Positions 1 to 13,100 of a stretch of DNA of 64,000 nt are shown piece by piece; position 1 is the first letter of the stretch, and every line of letters starts with the position of its first letter. The position numbers were made by a program, and so were the translations under genes. The notes under the pieces are model-generated. The model was not told where the DNA came from. It did no database searches and was given only the letters and a program-made list of their open reading frames with translations. The stretch is from Allolobophora icterica. Taxonomy: Eukaryota; Annelida; Clitellata; Crassiclitellata; Lumbricidae. Location of the stretch: NCBI GenBank assembly GCA_963556255.1, contig OY744613.1, positions 40,197,352 to 40,261,351 on the forward strand, written 5' to 3'.

Positions 1-274
<274 letters not shown>

Positions 275-299
275 ATAATCAGCATCACTCAGTGAACAA

Positions 300-875
300 T
301 TTATCATGAAAAGGTCAATGAGCATTATGGCGTTCCCGCGTTGGACAGCTATCGACAGTCTCTGGAATAGGTAGCTTGTCTCAAGCGTGTCCTGAGCTGA
401 ATCCGTCAACCTACGTCCCAGATTCAACACAAATCCAGTCCTTCCGAACTCCATGCACCACTGGTCTCCACTGCTACCGCTACAAAAGCATGCGTTCGGG
501 TGATTGTGTTGTATTTAAACCTTTTAGCGGCGGTTGCCCGGTTTGCGGCCTCACCTGCCCCGGTTGATGTTTTAGCCAGATGTGACGCTGCATAAGTGTC
601 CGAGACGGTAACATCCCAAGTGAGGCACCTTCCGCATGACCACGGGATAAGTGTCACGCCGTCAGGTCGCTTGCCGTCCTCTCTGGTGAGGCCCAAAGGT
701 TCCTTCTGAGAAGGGATATTTGCTCTTCTAAACGATCTCCAAATGATATCGTTGGGCATGTTGTGCCGGCTTTTTTTCTGCAGACAAGACCGTGGAGTCC
801 TCTGGCATCAACTCACTCGATACACTCACACAAATGTGGTTCGCACAGAGTCGTTCCAAGTAGAGCTCTACCGAT
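300..875 (-). pseudogene. 3' end of a non-LTR retrotransposon pol gene, frameshifted
   Basis: Read from high to low coordinates, three frames together spell a C-terminal module seen downstream of reverse transcriptase in some non-LTR elements. About 860-765 gives CEPHLCEC, an in-frame stop, then VDARGLHGLVCRK, a CCHC-like zinc finger. Next comes RHN..DIIWR and then KRPDGVTLIPW...WDVTV at about 670-610, which resembles the RPD...D core of restriction-like endonucleases. THAFVAVAVETSGAW follows, then a shift near 430 to LGRRLTDSAQDTLETSYLFQR and QRGNA at about 330. At least two frameshifts and one stop show it is dead. The frame runs into the (TAA)n tract, as expected of a 3' tail. No reverse transcriptase domain is present, so the copy is 5'-truncated. 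The family match is from memory of recurring motifs. The endonuclease reading is an inference. Confidence 0.75.
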
Positions 876-1069
876 ATAGCTTTTTGCCGATTATTCCGAT
901 ACCGCGTATAGCCGATTATTGCAATAGCGATACCGCGTACGAAGCCGATTATTTGTTATTTGTTTAGTGAAAATTAATGTTCGGTTCCCAAACATAAACC
1001 TACTAGTACCATAATACTATTACAATGCATTATAAAAGCACGTGTCATAAAATTAAACAATGACGTTAT
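876..1069. other. Satellite-proximal flank with short direct repeats
   Basis: GCCGATTATT occurs three times (886, 911, 944) and GATACCGCGTA twice (near 898 and 929), giving a short imperfect tandem cluster. The rest, to the satellite edge, is AT-rich with no gene or RNA that I can recognise. Confidence 0.6.
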
Positions 1070-1172
1070 TGTGTGTCATTTCGTGCAAAAACGATAAAAT
1101 GACGTCTGGAAGCGTCACGTGACGTCATGAGGTCAACTCATGACTCGAAGCTTGTCATGACATCATGACGTC
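1070..1172 (-). repeat. Left-edge satellite monomer in inverted orientation
   Basis: This stretch matches the reverse complement of the 133-bp monomer: AAAAACGATAAAATG, then GGAAGCGTCACGTGACGTCATGA, then CATGACATCATGACGTCAC. It is more diverged than any other copy. At about 1173 the orientation switches to + at a palindromic CATGACGTCAC block, where ATTTCAGATGACATTTTATCG begins. The outermost copy is therefore head-to-head with the main array. Confidence 0.75.
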
Positions 1173-4100
1173 ACATTTCAGATGACATTTTATCGTTTTT
1201 ACGCGAAACGACGCGCGGTAACACCATGGTTTGATTTCATGAAGTGTGACGTCATGAAACGTCACGCGTCATGACTGGACGTCAAGACGTCAGGTGACGC
1301 TTCCAGATGACATTTTATCGTTTTTACGCGAAACGACGCACGGTATCACCATGGTTTGATTTCATGAAGTGTGACGTCATGACGTCATGACACGTCACGC
1401 GTCATGACTTGACGTCATGACGTCACGTGACGCTTCCAGATGACATTTTATCGTTTTTACGCGAAACGACGCGCGGCAACACCATGGTTTGATTTCATGA
1501 AGTGTGACGTCATGACGTCAGGACACGTCACGCGTCATGACTTGACGTCATGACGTCAGGTGACGCTTCCAGATGACATTTTATCGTTTTTACGCGAAAC
1601 GACGCACGGTAACACCATGCTTTGATTTCATGAAGTGTGACGTCATGACGTCATGACACGTCACGCGTCATGACTTGACGTCATGACGTCACGTGACGCT
1701 TCCAGATGACATTTTATCGTTTTTACGCGAAACGACGCGCGGTAACACCACGGTTTCATTCATGAAGTGTGACGTCATGACGTCATGACACGTCACGCGT
1801 CATGACGTCAAGTCATGACGTCACGTGACGCTTCCACATGACATTTTATCGTTTTTAGGCGAAACGACGCACGGTTACACCATGGTTTGATTTCATGAAG
1901 TGTGACGTCATGACGTCATGACACGTCACGCGTCATGACGTCAAGTCATGACGTCACGTGACGCTTCCACATGACATTTTATCGTTTTACGCGAAACGAC
2001 GCACGGTAACACCATGGTTTGATTTCATGAAGTGTGACGTCATGACGTCATGACACGTCACGCGTCATGACTTGACGTCATGACGTCACGTGACGCTTCC
2101 ACATGACATTTTATCGTTTTTACGCGAAACGACGCACGGTAACACCATGGTTTGATTTCATGAAGTGTGACGTCATGACGTCATGACACGTCACGCGTCA
2201 TGACTTGACGTCATGACGTCCCGTGACGCTTCCACATGACATTTTATCGTTTTTACGCGAAACGACGCACGGTAACACCATGGTTTGATTTCATGAAGTG
2301 TGACGTCATGACGTCATGACACGTCACGCGTAATGACTTGACGTCATGACGTCACGTGACGCTTCCACATGACATTTTATCGTTTTTACGCGAAACGACG
2401 CACGGTAACACCATGGTTTGATTTCATGAAGTGTGACGTCATGACGTCATGACACGTCACGCGTCATGACGTCAAGTCATGACGTCACGTGACGCTTCCA
2501 CATGACATTTTATCGTTTTACGCGAAACGACGCACGGTAACACCATGGTTTGATTTCATGAAGTGTGACGTCATGACGTCATGACACGTCACGCGTCATG
2601 ACTTGACGTCATGACGTCACGTGACGCTTCCACATGACATTTTATCGTTTTTACGCGAAACGACGCACGGTAACACCATGGTTTGATTTCATGAAGTGTG
2701 ACGTCATGACGTCATGACACGTCACGCGTCATGACGTCAAGTCATGACGTCACGTGACGCTTCCACATGACATTTTATCGTTTTTACGCGAAGCGACGCA
2801 CGGTAACACCACGGTTTGATTTCATGAAGTGTGACGTCATGACGTCATGACACGTCACGCGTCATGACTTGACGTCATGACGTCACGTGACGCTTCCACA
2901 TGACATTTTATCGTTTCTACGCGAAACGACGCACGGTAACACCATGGTTTGATTTCATGAAGTGTGACGCCATGACGTCATGACACGTCACGCGTCATGA
3001 CTTGACGTCATGACGTCACGTGACGCTTCCACATGACATTTTATCGTTTTTACGCGAAATGACGCACGGTAACACCATGGTTTGATTTCATGAAGTGTGA
3101 CGTCATGACGTCATGACACGTCACGCGTCATGACTTGACGTCATGACGTCACGTGACGCTTCCACGTGACATTTTATCGTTTTTACGCGAAACGACGCAC
3201 GGTAACACCATGGTTTGATTTCATGAAGTGTGACGTCATGACGTCATGACACGTCACGCGTCATGACTTGACGTCATGACGTCACGTGACGCTTCCACGT
3301 GACATTTTATCGTTTTTACGCGAAACGACGCACGGTAACACCATGGTTTGATTTCATGAAGTGTGACGTCATGACGTCATGACGCGTCACGCGTCATGAC
3401 TTGACGTCATGACGTCACGTGACGCTTCCACGTGACATTTTATCGTTTTTACGCGAAACGACGCACGGTAACACCATGGTTGATTTCATGAAGTGTGACG
3501 TCATGACGTCATGACACGTCACGCGTCATGACTTGACGTCATGACGTCACGTTGACGCTTCCACGTGACATTTTATCGTTTTTACGCGAAACGACGCACG
3601 GTAACACCATGGTTTGATTTCATGAAGTGTGACGTCATGACGTCATGACACGTCACGCGTCATGACTTGACGTCATGACGTCACGTGACGCTTCCACGTG
3701 ACATTTTATCGTTTTTACGCGAAACGACGCACGGTAACACCATGGTTTGATTTCATGAAGTGTGACGTCATGACGTCATGACACGTCACGCGTCACTGAC
3801 TTGACGTCATGACGTCACGTGACGCTTCCACGTGACATTTATCGTTTTTACGCGAAACGACGCACGGTAACACCATGGTTTGATTTCATGAAGTGTGACG
3901 TCATGACGTCATGACACGTCACGCGTCATGACTTGACGTCATGACGTCACGTGACGCTTCCACGTGACATTTTATCGTTTTTACGCGAAACGACGCACGG
4001 TAACACCATGGTTTGATTTCATGAAGTGTGACGTCATGACGTCATGACACGTCACGCGTCATGACTTGACGTCATGACGTCACGTGACGCTTCCACGTGA

Positions 4101-7100
4101 CATTTTATCGTTTTACGCGAAACGACGCACGGTAACACCATGGTTTGATTTCATGAAGTGTGACGTCATGACGTCATGACACGTCACGCGTCATGACTTG
4201 ACGTCATGACGTCACGTGACGCTTCCACGTGACATTTTATCGTTTTTACGCGAAACGACGCACGGTAACACCATGGTTTGATTTCATGAAGTGTGACGTC
4301 ATGACGTCATGACACGTCACGCGTCATGACTTGACGTCATGACGTCACGTGACGCTTCCACGTGACATTTTATCGTTTTTACGCGAAACGACGCACGGTA
4401 ACACCATGGTTTGATTTCATGAAGTGTGACGTCATGAAGTCATGACACGTCACGCGTCATGACTTGACGTCATGACGTCACGTGACGCTTCCACGTGACA
4501 TTTTATCGTTTTTACGCGAACGACGCACGGTAACACCATGGTTTGATTTCATGAAGTGTTACGTCATGACGTCATGACACGTGTCACGCGTCATGACTTG
4601 ACGTCATGACGTCACGTGACGCTTCCACGTGACATTTTATCGTTTTTACGCGAAACGACGCACGGTAACACCATGGTTTGATTTCATGAAGTGTTACGTC
4701 ATGACGTCATGACACGTCACGCGTCATGACTTGACGTCATGACGTCACGTGACGCTTCCACGTGACATTTTATCGTTTTTACGCGAAACGACGCACGGTA
4801 ACACCATGGTTTGATTTCATGAAGTGTGACGTCATGACGTCATGACACGTCACGCGTCATGACTTGACGTCATGACGTCACGTGACGCTTCCACGTGACA
4901 TTTTATCGTTTTTACGCGAAACGACGCACGGTAACACCATGGTTTGATTTCATGAAGTGTGACGTCATGACGTCATGACACGTCACGCGTCATGACTTGA
5001 CGTCATGACGTCACGTGACGCTTCCACGTGACATTTTATCGTTTTTACGCGAAACGACGCACGGTAACACCATGGTTTGATTTCATGAAGTGTGACGTCA
5101 TGACGTCATGACACGTCACGCGTTACGACTTGACGTCATGACGTCACGTGACGCTTCCACGTGACATTTTATCGTTTTTACGCGAAACGACGCACGGTAA
5201 CACCATGGTTTGATTTCATGAAGTGTGACGTCATGACGTCATGACACGTCACGCGTCATGACTTGACGTCATGACGTCACGTGACGCTTCCACGTGACAT
5301 TTTATCGTTTTTACGCGAAACGACGCACGGTAACACCATGGTTTGATTTCATGAAGTGTGACGTCATGACGTCATGACACGTCACGCGTCATGACATGAC
5401 GTCATGACGTCACGAGACGCTTCCACGTGACATTTTATCGTTTTTACGCGAAACGACGCACGGTAACACCACGGTTTCATTCATGAAGTGTGACGTCATG
5501 ACGTCATGACACGTCACGCGTCATGACGTCAAGTCATGACGTCACGTGACGCTTCCACATGACATTTTATCGTTTTTAGGCGAAACGACGCACGGTTACA
5601 CCATGGTTTGATTTCATGAAGTGTGACGTCATGACGTCATGACACGTCACGCGTCATGACGTCAAGTCATGACGTCACGTGACGCTTCCACATGACATTT
5701 TATCGTTTTACGCGAAACGACGCACGGTAACACCATGGTTTGATTTCATGAAGTGTGACGCCATGACGTCATGACACGTCACGCGTCATGACTTGACGTC
5801 ATGACGTCACGTGACGCTTCCACATGACATTTTATCGTTTTTACGCGAAATGACGCACGGTAACACCATGGTTTGATTTCATGAAGTGTGACGTCATGAC
5901 GTCATGACACGTCACGCGTCATGACTTGACGTCATGACGTCACGTGACGCTTCCACGTGACATTTTATCGTTTTTACGCGAAACGACGCACGGTAACACC
6001 ATGGTTTGATTTCATGAAGTGTGACGTCATGACGTCATGACACGTCACGCGTCATGACTTGACGTCATGACGTCACGTGACGCTTCCACGTGACATTTTA
6101 TCGTTTTTACGCGAAACGACGCACGGTAACACCATGGTTTGATTTCATGAAGTGTGACGTCATGACGTCATGACGCGTCACGCGTCATGACTTGACGTCA
6201 TGACGTCACGTGACGCTTCCACGTGACATTTTATCGTTTTTACGCGAAACGACGCACGGTAACACCATGGTTTGATTTCATGAAGTGTGACGTCATGACG
6301 TCATGACACGTCACGCGTCATGACTTGACGTCATGACGTCACGTGACGCTTCCACGTGACATTTTATCGTTTTTACGCGAAACGACGCACGGTAACACCA
6401 TGGTTTGATTTCATGAAGTGTGACGTCATGACGTCATGACACGTCACGCGTCATGACTTGACGTCATGACGTCACGTGACGCTTCCACGTGACATTTTAT
6501 CGTTTTTACGCGAAACGACGCACGGTAACACCATGGTTTGATTTCATGAAGTGTGACGTCATGACGTCATGACACGTCACGCGTCACGACTTGACGTCAT
6601 GACGTCACGTGACGCTTCCACGTGACATTTTATCGTTTTTACGCGAAACGACGCACGGTAACACCATGGTTTGATTTCATGAAGTGTGACGTCATGACGT
6701 CATGACACGTCACGCGTCATGACTTGACGTCATGACGTCACGTGACGCTTCCACGTGACATTTTATCGTTTTTACGCGAAACGACGCACGGTAACACCAT
6801 GGTTTGATTTCATGAAGTGTGACGTCATGACGTCATGACACGTCACGCGTCATGACATGACGTCATGACGTCACGTGACGCTTCCACGTGACATTTTATC
6901 GTTTTTACGCGAAACGACGCACGGTAACACCATGGTTTGATTTCATGAAGTGTGACGTCATGACGTCATGACACGTCACGCGTCATGACTTGACGTCATG
7001 ACGTCACGTGACGCTTCCACGTGACATTTTATCGTTTTTACGCGAAACGACGCACGGTAACACCATGGTTTGATTTCATGAAGTGTGACGTCATGACGTC

Positions 7101-10100
7101 ATGACACGTCACGCGTCATGACTTGACGTCATGACGTCACGTGACGCTTCCACGTGACATTTTATCGTTTTTACGCGAAACGACGCACGGTAACACCATG
7201 GTTTGATTTCATGAAGTGTGACGTCATGACGTCATGACACGTCACGCGTCATGACTTGACGTCATGACGTCACGTGACGCTTCCACGTGACATTTTATCG
7301 TTTTTACGCGAAACGACGCACGGTAACACCATGGTTTGATTTCATGAAGTGTGACGTCATGAAGTCATGACACGTCACGCGTCATGACTTGACGTCATGA
7401 CGTCACGTGACGCTTCCACGTGACATTTTATCGTTTTTACGCGAAACGACGCACGGTAACACCATGGTTTGATTTCATGAAGTGTTACGTCATGACGTCA
7501 TGACACGTCACGCGTCATGACTTGACGTCATGACGTCACGTGACGCTTCCACGTGACATTTTATCGTTTTTACGCGAAACGACGCACGGTAACACCATGG
7601 TTTGATTTCATGAAGTGTGACGTCATGACGTCATGACACGTCACGCGTCATGACTTGACGTCATGACGTCACGTGACGCTTCCACGTGACATTTTATCGT
7701 TTTTACGCGAAACGACGCACGGTAACACCATGGTTTGATTTCATGAAGTGTGACGTCATGACGTCATGACACGTCACGCGTCATGACTTGACGTCATGAC
7801 GTCACGTGACGCTTCCACGTGACATTTTATCGTTTTTACGCGAAACGACGCACGGTAACACCATGGTTTGATTTCATGAAGTGTGACGTCATGACGTCAT
7901 GACACGTCACGCGTTACGACTTGACGTCATGACGTCACGTGACGCTTCCACGTGACATTTTATCGTTTTTACGCGAAACGACGCACGGTAACACCATGGT
8001 TTGATTTCATGAAGTGTGACGTCATGACGTCATGACACGTCACGCGTCATGACTTGACGTCATGACGTCACGTGACGCTTCCACGTGACATTTTATCGTT
8101 TTTACGCGAAACGACGCACGGTAACACCATGGTTTGATTTCATGAAGTGTGACGTCATGACGTCATGACACGTCACGCGTCATGACATGACGTCATGACG
8201 TCACGAGACGCTTCCACGTGACATTTTATCGTTTTTACGCGAAACGACGCACGGTAACACCATGGTTTGATTTCATGAAGTGTGACGTCATGACGTCATG
8301 ACACGTCACGCGTCATGACGTCAAGTCATGACGTCACGTGACGCTTCCACATGACATTTTATCGTTTTTACGCGAAGCGACGCACGGTAACACCACGGTT
8401 TGATTTCATGAAGTGTGACGTCATGACGTCATGACACGTCACGCGTCATGACTTGACGTCATGACGTCACGTGACGCTTCCACATGACATTTTATCGTTT
8501 CTACGCGAAACGACGCACGGTAACACCATGGTTTGATTTCATGAAGTGTGACGCCATGACGTCATGACACGTCACGCGTCATGACTTGACGTCATGACGT
8601 CACGTGACGCTTCCACATGACATTTTATCGTTTTTACGCGAAATGACGCACGGTAACACCATGGTTTGATTTCATGAAGTGTGACGTCATGACGTCATGA
8701 CACGTCACGCGTCATGACTTGACGTCATGACGTCACGTGACGCTTCCACGTGACATTTTATCGTTTTTACGCGAAACGACGCACGGTAACACCATGGTTT
8801 GATTTCATGAAGTGTGACGTCATGACGTCATGACACGTCACGCGTCATGACTTGACGTCATGACGTCACGTGACGCTTCCACGTGACATTTTATCGTTTT
8901 TACGCGAAACGACGCACGGTAACACCATGGTTTGATTTCATGAAGTGTGACGTCATGACGTCATGACGCGTCACGCGTCATGACTTGACGTCATGACGTC
9001 ACGTGACGCTTCCACGTGACATTTTATCGTTTTTACGCGAAACGACGCACGGTAACACCATGGTTTGATTTCATGAAGTGTGACGTCATGACGTCATGAC
9101 ACGTCACGCGTCATGACTTGACGTCATGACGTCACGTGACGCTTCCACGTGACATTTTATCGTTTTTACGCGAAACGACGCACGGTAACACCATGGTTTG
9201 ATTTCATGAAGTGTGACGTCATGACGTCATGACACGTCACGCGTCATGACTTGACGTCATGACGTCACGTGACGCTTCCACGTGACATTTTATCGTTTTT
9301 ACGCGAAACGACGCACGGTAACACCATGGTTTGATTTCATGAAGTGTGACGTCATGACGTCATGACACGTCACGCGTCATGACTTGACGTCATGACGTCA
9401 CGTGACGCTTCCACGTGACATTTTATCGTTTTTACGCGAAACGACGCACGGTAACACCATGGTTTGATTTCATGAAGTGTGACGTCATGACGTCATGACA
9501 CGTCACGCGTCATGACTTGACGTCATGACGTCACGTGACGCTTCCACGTGACATTTTATCGTTTTTACGCGAAACGACGCACGGTAACACCATGGTTTGA
9601 TTTCATGAAGTGTGACGTCATGAAGTCATGACACGTCACGCGTCATGACTTGACGTCATGACGTCACGTGACGCTTCCACGTGACATTTTATCGTTTTTA
9701 CGCGAAACGACGCACGGTAACACCATGGTTTGATTTCATGAAGTGTGACGTCATGACGTCATGACACGTCACGCGTCATGACTTGACGTCATGACGTCAC
9801 GTGACGCTTCCACGTGACATTTTATCGTTTTTACGCGAAACGACGCACGGTAACACCATGGTTTGATTTCATGAAGTGTGACGTCATGACGTCATGACAC
9901 GTCACGCGTCATGACTTGACGTCATGACGTCACGTGACGCTTCCACGTGACATTTTATCGTTTTTACGCGAAACGACGCACGGTAACACCATGGTTTGAT
10001 TTCATGAAGTGTGACGTCATGACGTCATGACACGTCACGCGTCATGACTTGACGTCATGACGTCACGTGACGCTTCCACGTGACATTTTATCGTTTTTAC

Positions 10101-13100
10101 GCGAAACGACGCACGGTAACACCATGGTTTGATTTCATGAAGTGTGACGTCATGACGTCATGACACGTCACGCGTCATGACTTGACGTCATGACGTCACG
10201 TGACGCTTCCACGTGACATTTTATCGTTTTTACGCGAAACGACGCACGGTAACACCATGGTTTGATTTCATGAAGTGTGACGTCATGACGTCATGACACG
10301 TCACGCGTCACGACTTGACGTCATGACGTCACGTGACGCTTCCACGTGACATTTTATCGTTTTTACGCGAAACGACGCACGGTAACACCATGGTTTGATT
10401 TCATGAAGTGTGACGTCATGACGTCATGACACGTCACGCGTCATGACTTGACGTCATGACGTCACGTGACGCTTCCACGTGACATTTTATCGTTTTTACG
10501 CGAAACGACGCACGGTAACACCATGGTTTGATTTCATGAAGTGTGACGTCATGACGTCATGACACGTCACGCGTCATGACTTGACGTCATGACGTCACGT
10601 GACGCTTCCACGTGACATTTTATCGTTTTTACGCGAAACGACGCACGGTAACACCATGGTTTGATTTCATGAAGTGTGACGTCATGACGTCATGACACGT
10701 CACGCGTCATGACTTGACGTCATGACGTCACGTGACGCTTCCACGTGACATTTTATCGTTTTTACGCGAAACGACGCACGGTAACACCATGGTTTGATTT
10801 CATGAAGTGTGACGTCATGAAGTCATGACACGTCACGCGTCATGACTTGACGTCATGACGTCACGTGACGCTTCCACGTGACATTTTATCGTTTTTACGC
10901 GAAACGACGCACGGTAACACCATGGTTTGATTTCATGAAGTGTGACGTCATGTCATGACGTCATGACACGTCACGCGTCATGACTTGACGTCATGACGTC
11001 ACGTGACGCTTCCACGTGACATTTTTATCGTTTTTACGCGAAACGACGCACGGTAACACCATGGTTTGATTTCATGAAGTGTGACGTCATGACGTCATGA
11101 CGCGTCACGCGTCATGACTTGACGTCATGACGTCACGTGACGCTTCCACGTGACATTTTATCGTTTTTACGCGAAACGACGCACGGTAACACCATGGTTT
11201 GATTTCATGAAGTGTGACGTCATGACGTCATGACACGTCACGCGTCATGACTTGACGTCATGACGTCACGTGACGCTTCCACGTGACATTTTATCGTTTT
11301 TACGCGAAACGACGCACGGTAACACCATGGTTTGATTTCATGAAGTGTGACGTCATGACGTCATGACACGTCACGCGTCATGACTTGACGTCATGACGTC
11401 ACGTGACGCTTCCACGTGACATTTTATCGTTTTTACGCGAAACGACGCACGGTAACACCATGGTTTGATTTCATGAAGTGTGACGTCATGACGTCATGAC
11501 ACGTCACGCGTCACGACTTGACGTCATGACGTCACGTGACGCTTCCACGTGACATTTTATCGTTTTTACGCGAAACGACGCACGGTAACACCATGGTTTG
11601 ATTTCATGAAGTGTGACGTCATGACGTCATGACACGTCACGCGTCATGACTTGACGTCATGACGTCACGTGACGCTTCCACGTGACATTTTATCGTTTTT
11701 TACGCGAAACGACGCACGGTAACACCATGGTTTGATTTCATGAAGTGTGACGTCATGACGTCATGACACGTCACGCGTCATGACATGACGTCATGACGTC
11801 ACGTGACGCTTCCACGTGACATTTTATCGTTTTTACGCGAAACGACGCACGGTAACACCATGGTTTGATTTCATGAAGTGTGACGTCATGACGTCATGAC
11901 ACGTCACGCGTCATGACTTGACGTCATGACGTCACGTGACGCTTCCACGTGACATTTTATCGTTTTTACGCGAAACGACGCACGGTAACACCATGGTTTG
12001 ATTTCATGAAGTGTGACGTCATGACGTCATGACACGTCACGCGTCATGACTTGACGTCATGACGTCACGTGACGCTTCCACGTGACATTTTATCGTTTTT
12101 ACGCGAAACGACGCACGGTAACACCATGGTTTGATTTCATGAAGTGTGACGTCATGACGTCATGACACGTCACGCGTCATGACTTGACGTCATGACGTCA
12201 CGTGACGCTTCCACGTGACATTTTATCGTTTTTACGCGAAACGACGCACGGTAACACCATGGTTTGATTTCATGAAGTGTGACGTCATGACGTCATGACA
12301 CGTCACGCGTCATGACATGACGTCATGACGTCACGTGACGCTTCCACGTGACATTTTATCGTTTTTACGCGAAACGACGCACGGTAACACCATGGTTTGA
12401 TTTCATGAAGTGTGACGTCATGACGTCATGACACGTCACGCGTCATGACTTGACGTCATGACGTCACGTGACGCTTCCACGTGACATTTTATCGTTTTTA
12501 CGCGAAACGACGCACGGTAACACCATGGTTTGATTTCATGAAGTGTGACGTCATGACGTCATGACACGTCACGCGTCATGACTTGACGTCATGACGTCAC
12601 GTGACGCTTCCACGTGACATTTTATCGTTTTTACGCGAAACGACGCACGGTAAACACCATGGTTTGATTTCATGAAGTGTGACGTCATGACGTCATGACA
12701 CGTCACGCGTCATGACTTGACGTCATGACGTCACGTGACGCTTCCACGTGACATTTTATCGTTTTTACGCGAAACGACGCACGGTAACACCATGGTTTGA
12801 TTTCATGAAGTGTGACGTCATGACGTCATGACACGTCACGCGTCACGACTTGACGTCATGACGTCACGTGACGCTTCCACGTGACATTTTATCGTTTTTA
12901 CGCGAAACGACGCACGGTAACACCATGGTTTGATTTCATGAAGTGTGACGTCATGACGTCATGACACGTCACGCGTCATGACTTGACGTCATGACGTCAC
13001 GTGACGCTTCCACGTGACATTTTATCGTTTTTTACGCGAAACGACGCACGGTAACACCATGGTTTGATTTCATGAAGTGTGACGTCATGACGTCATGACA

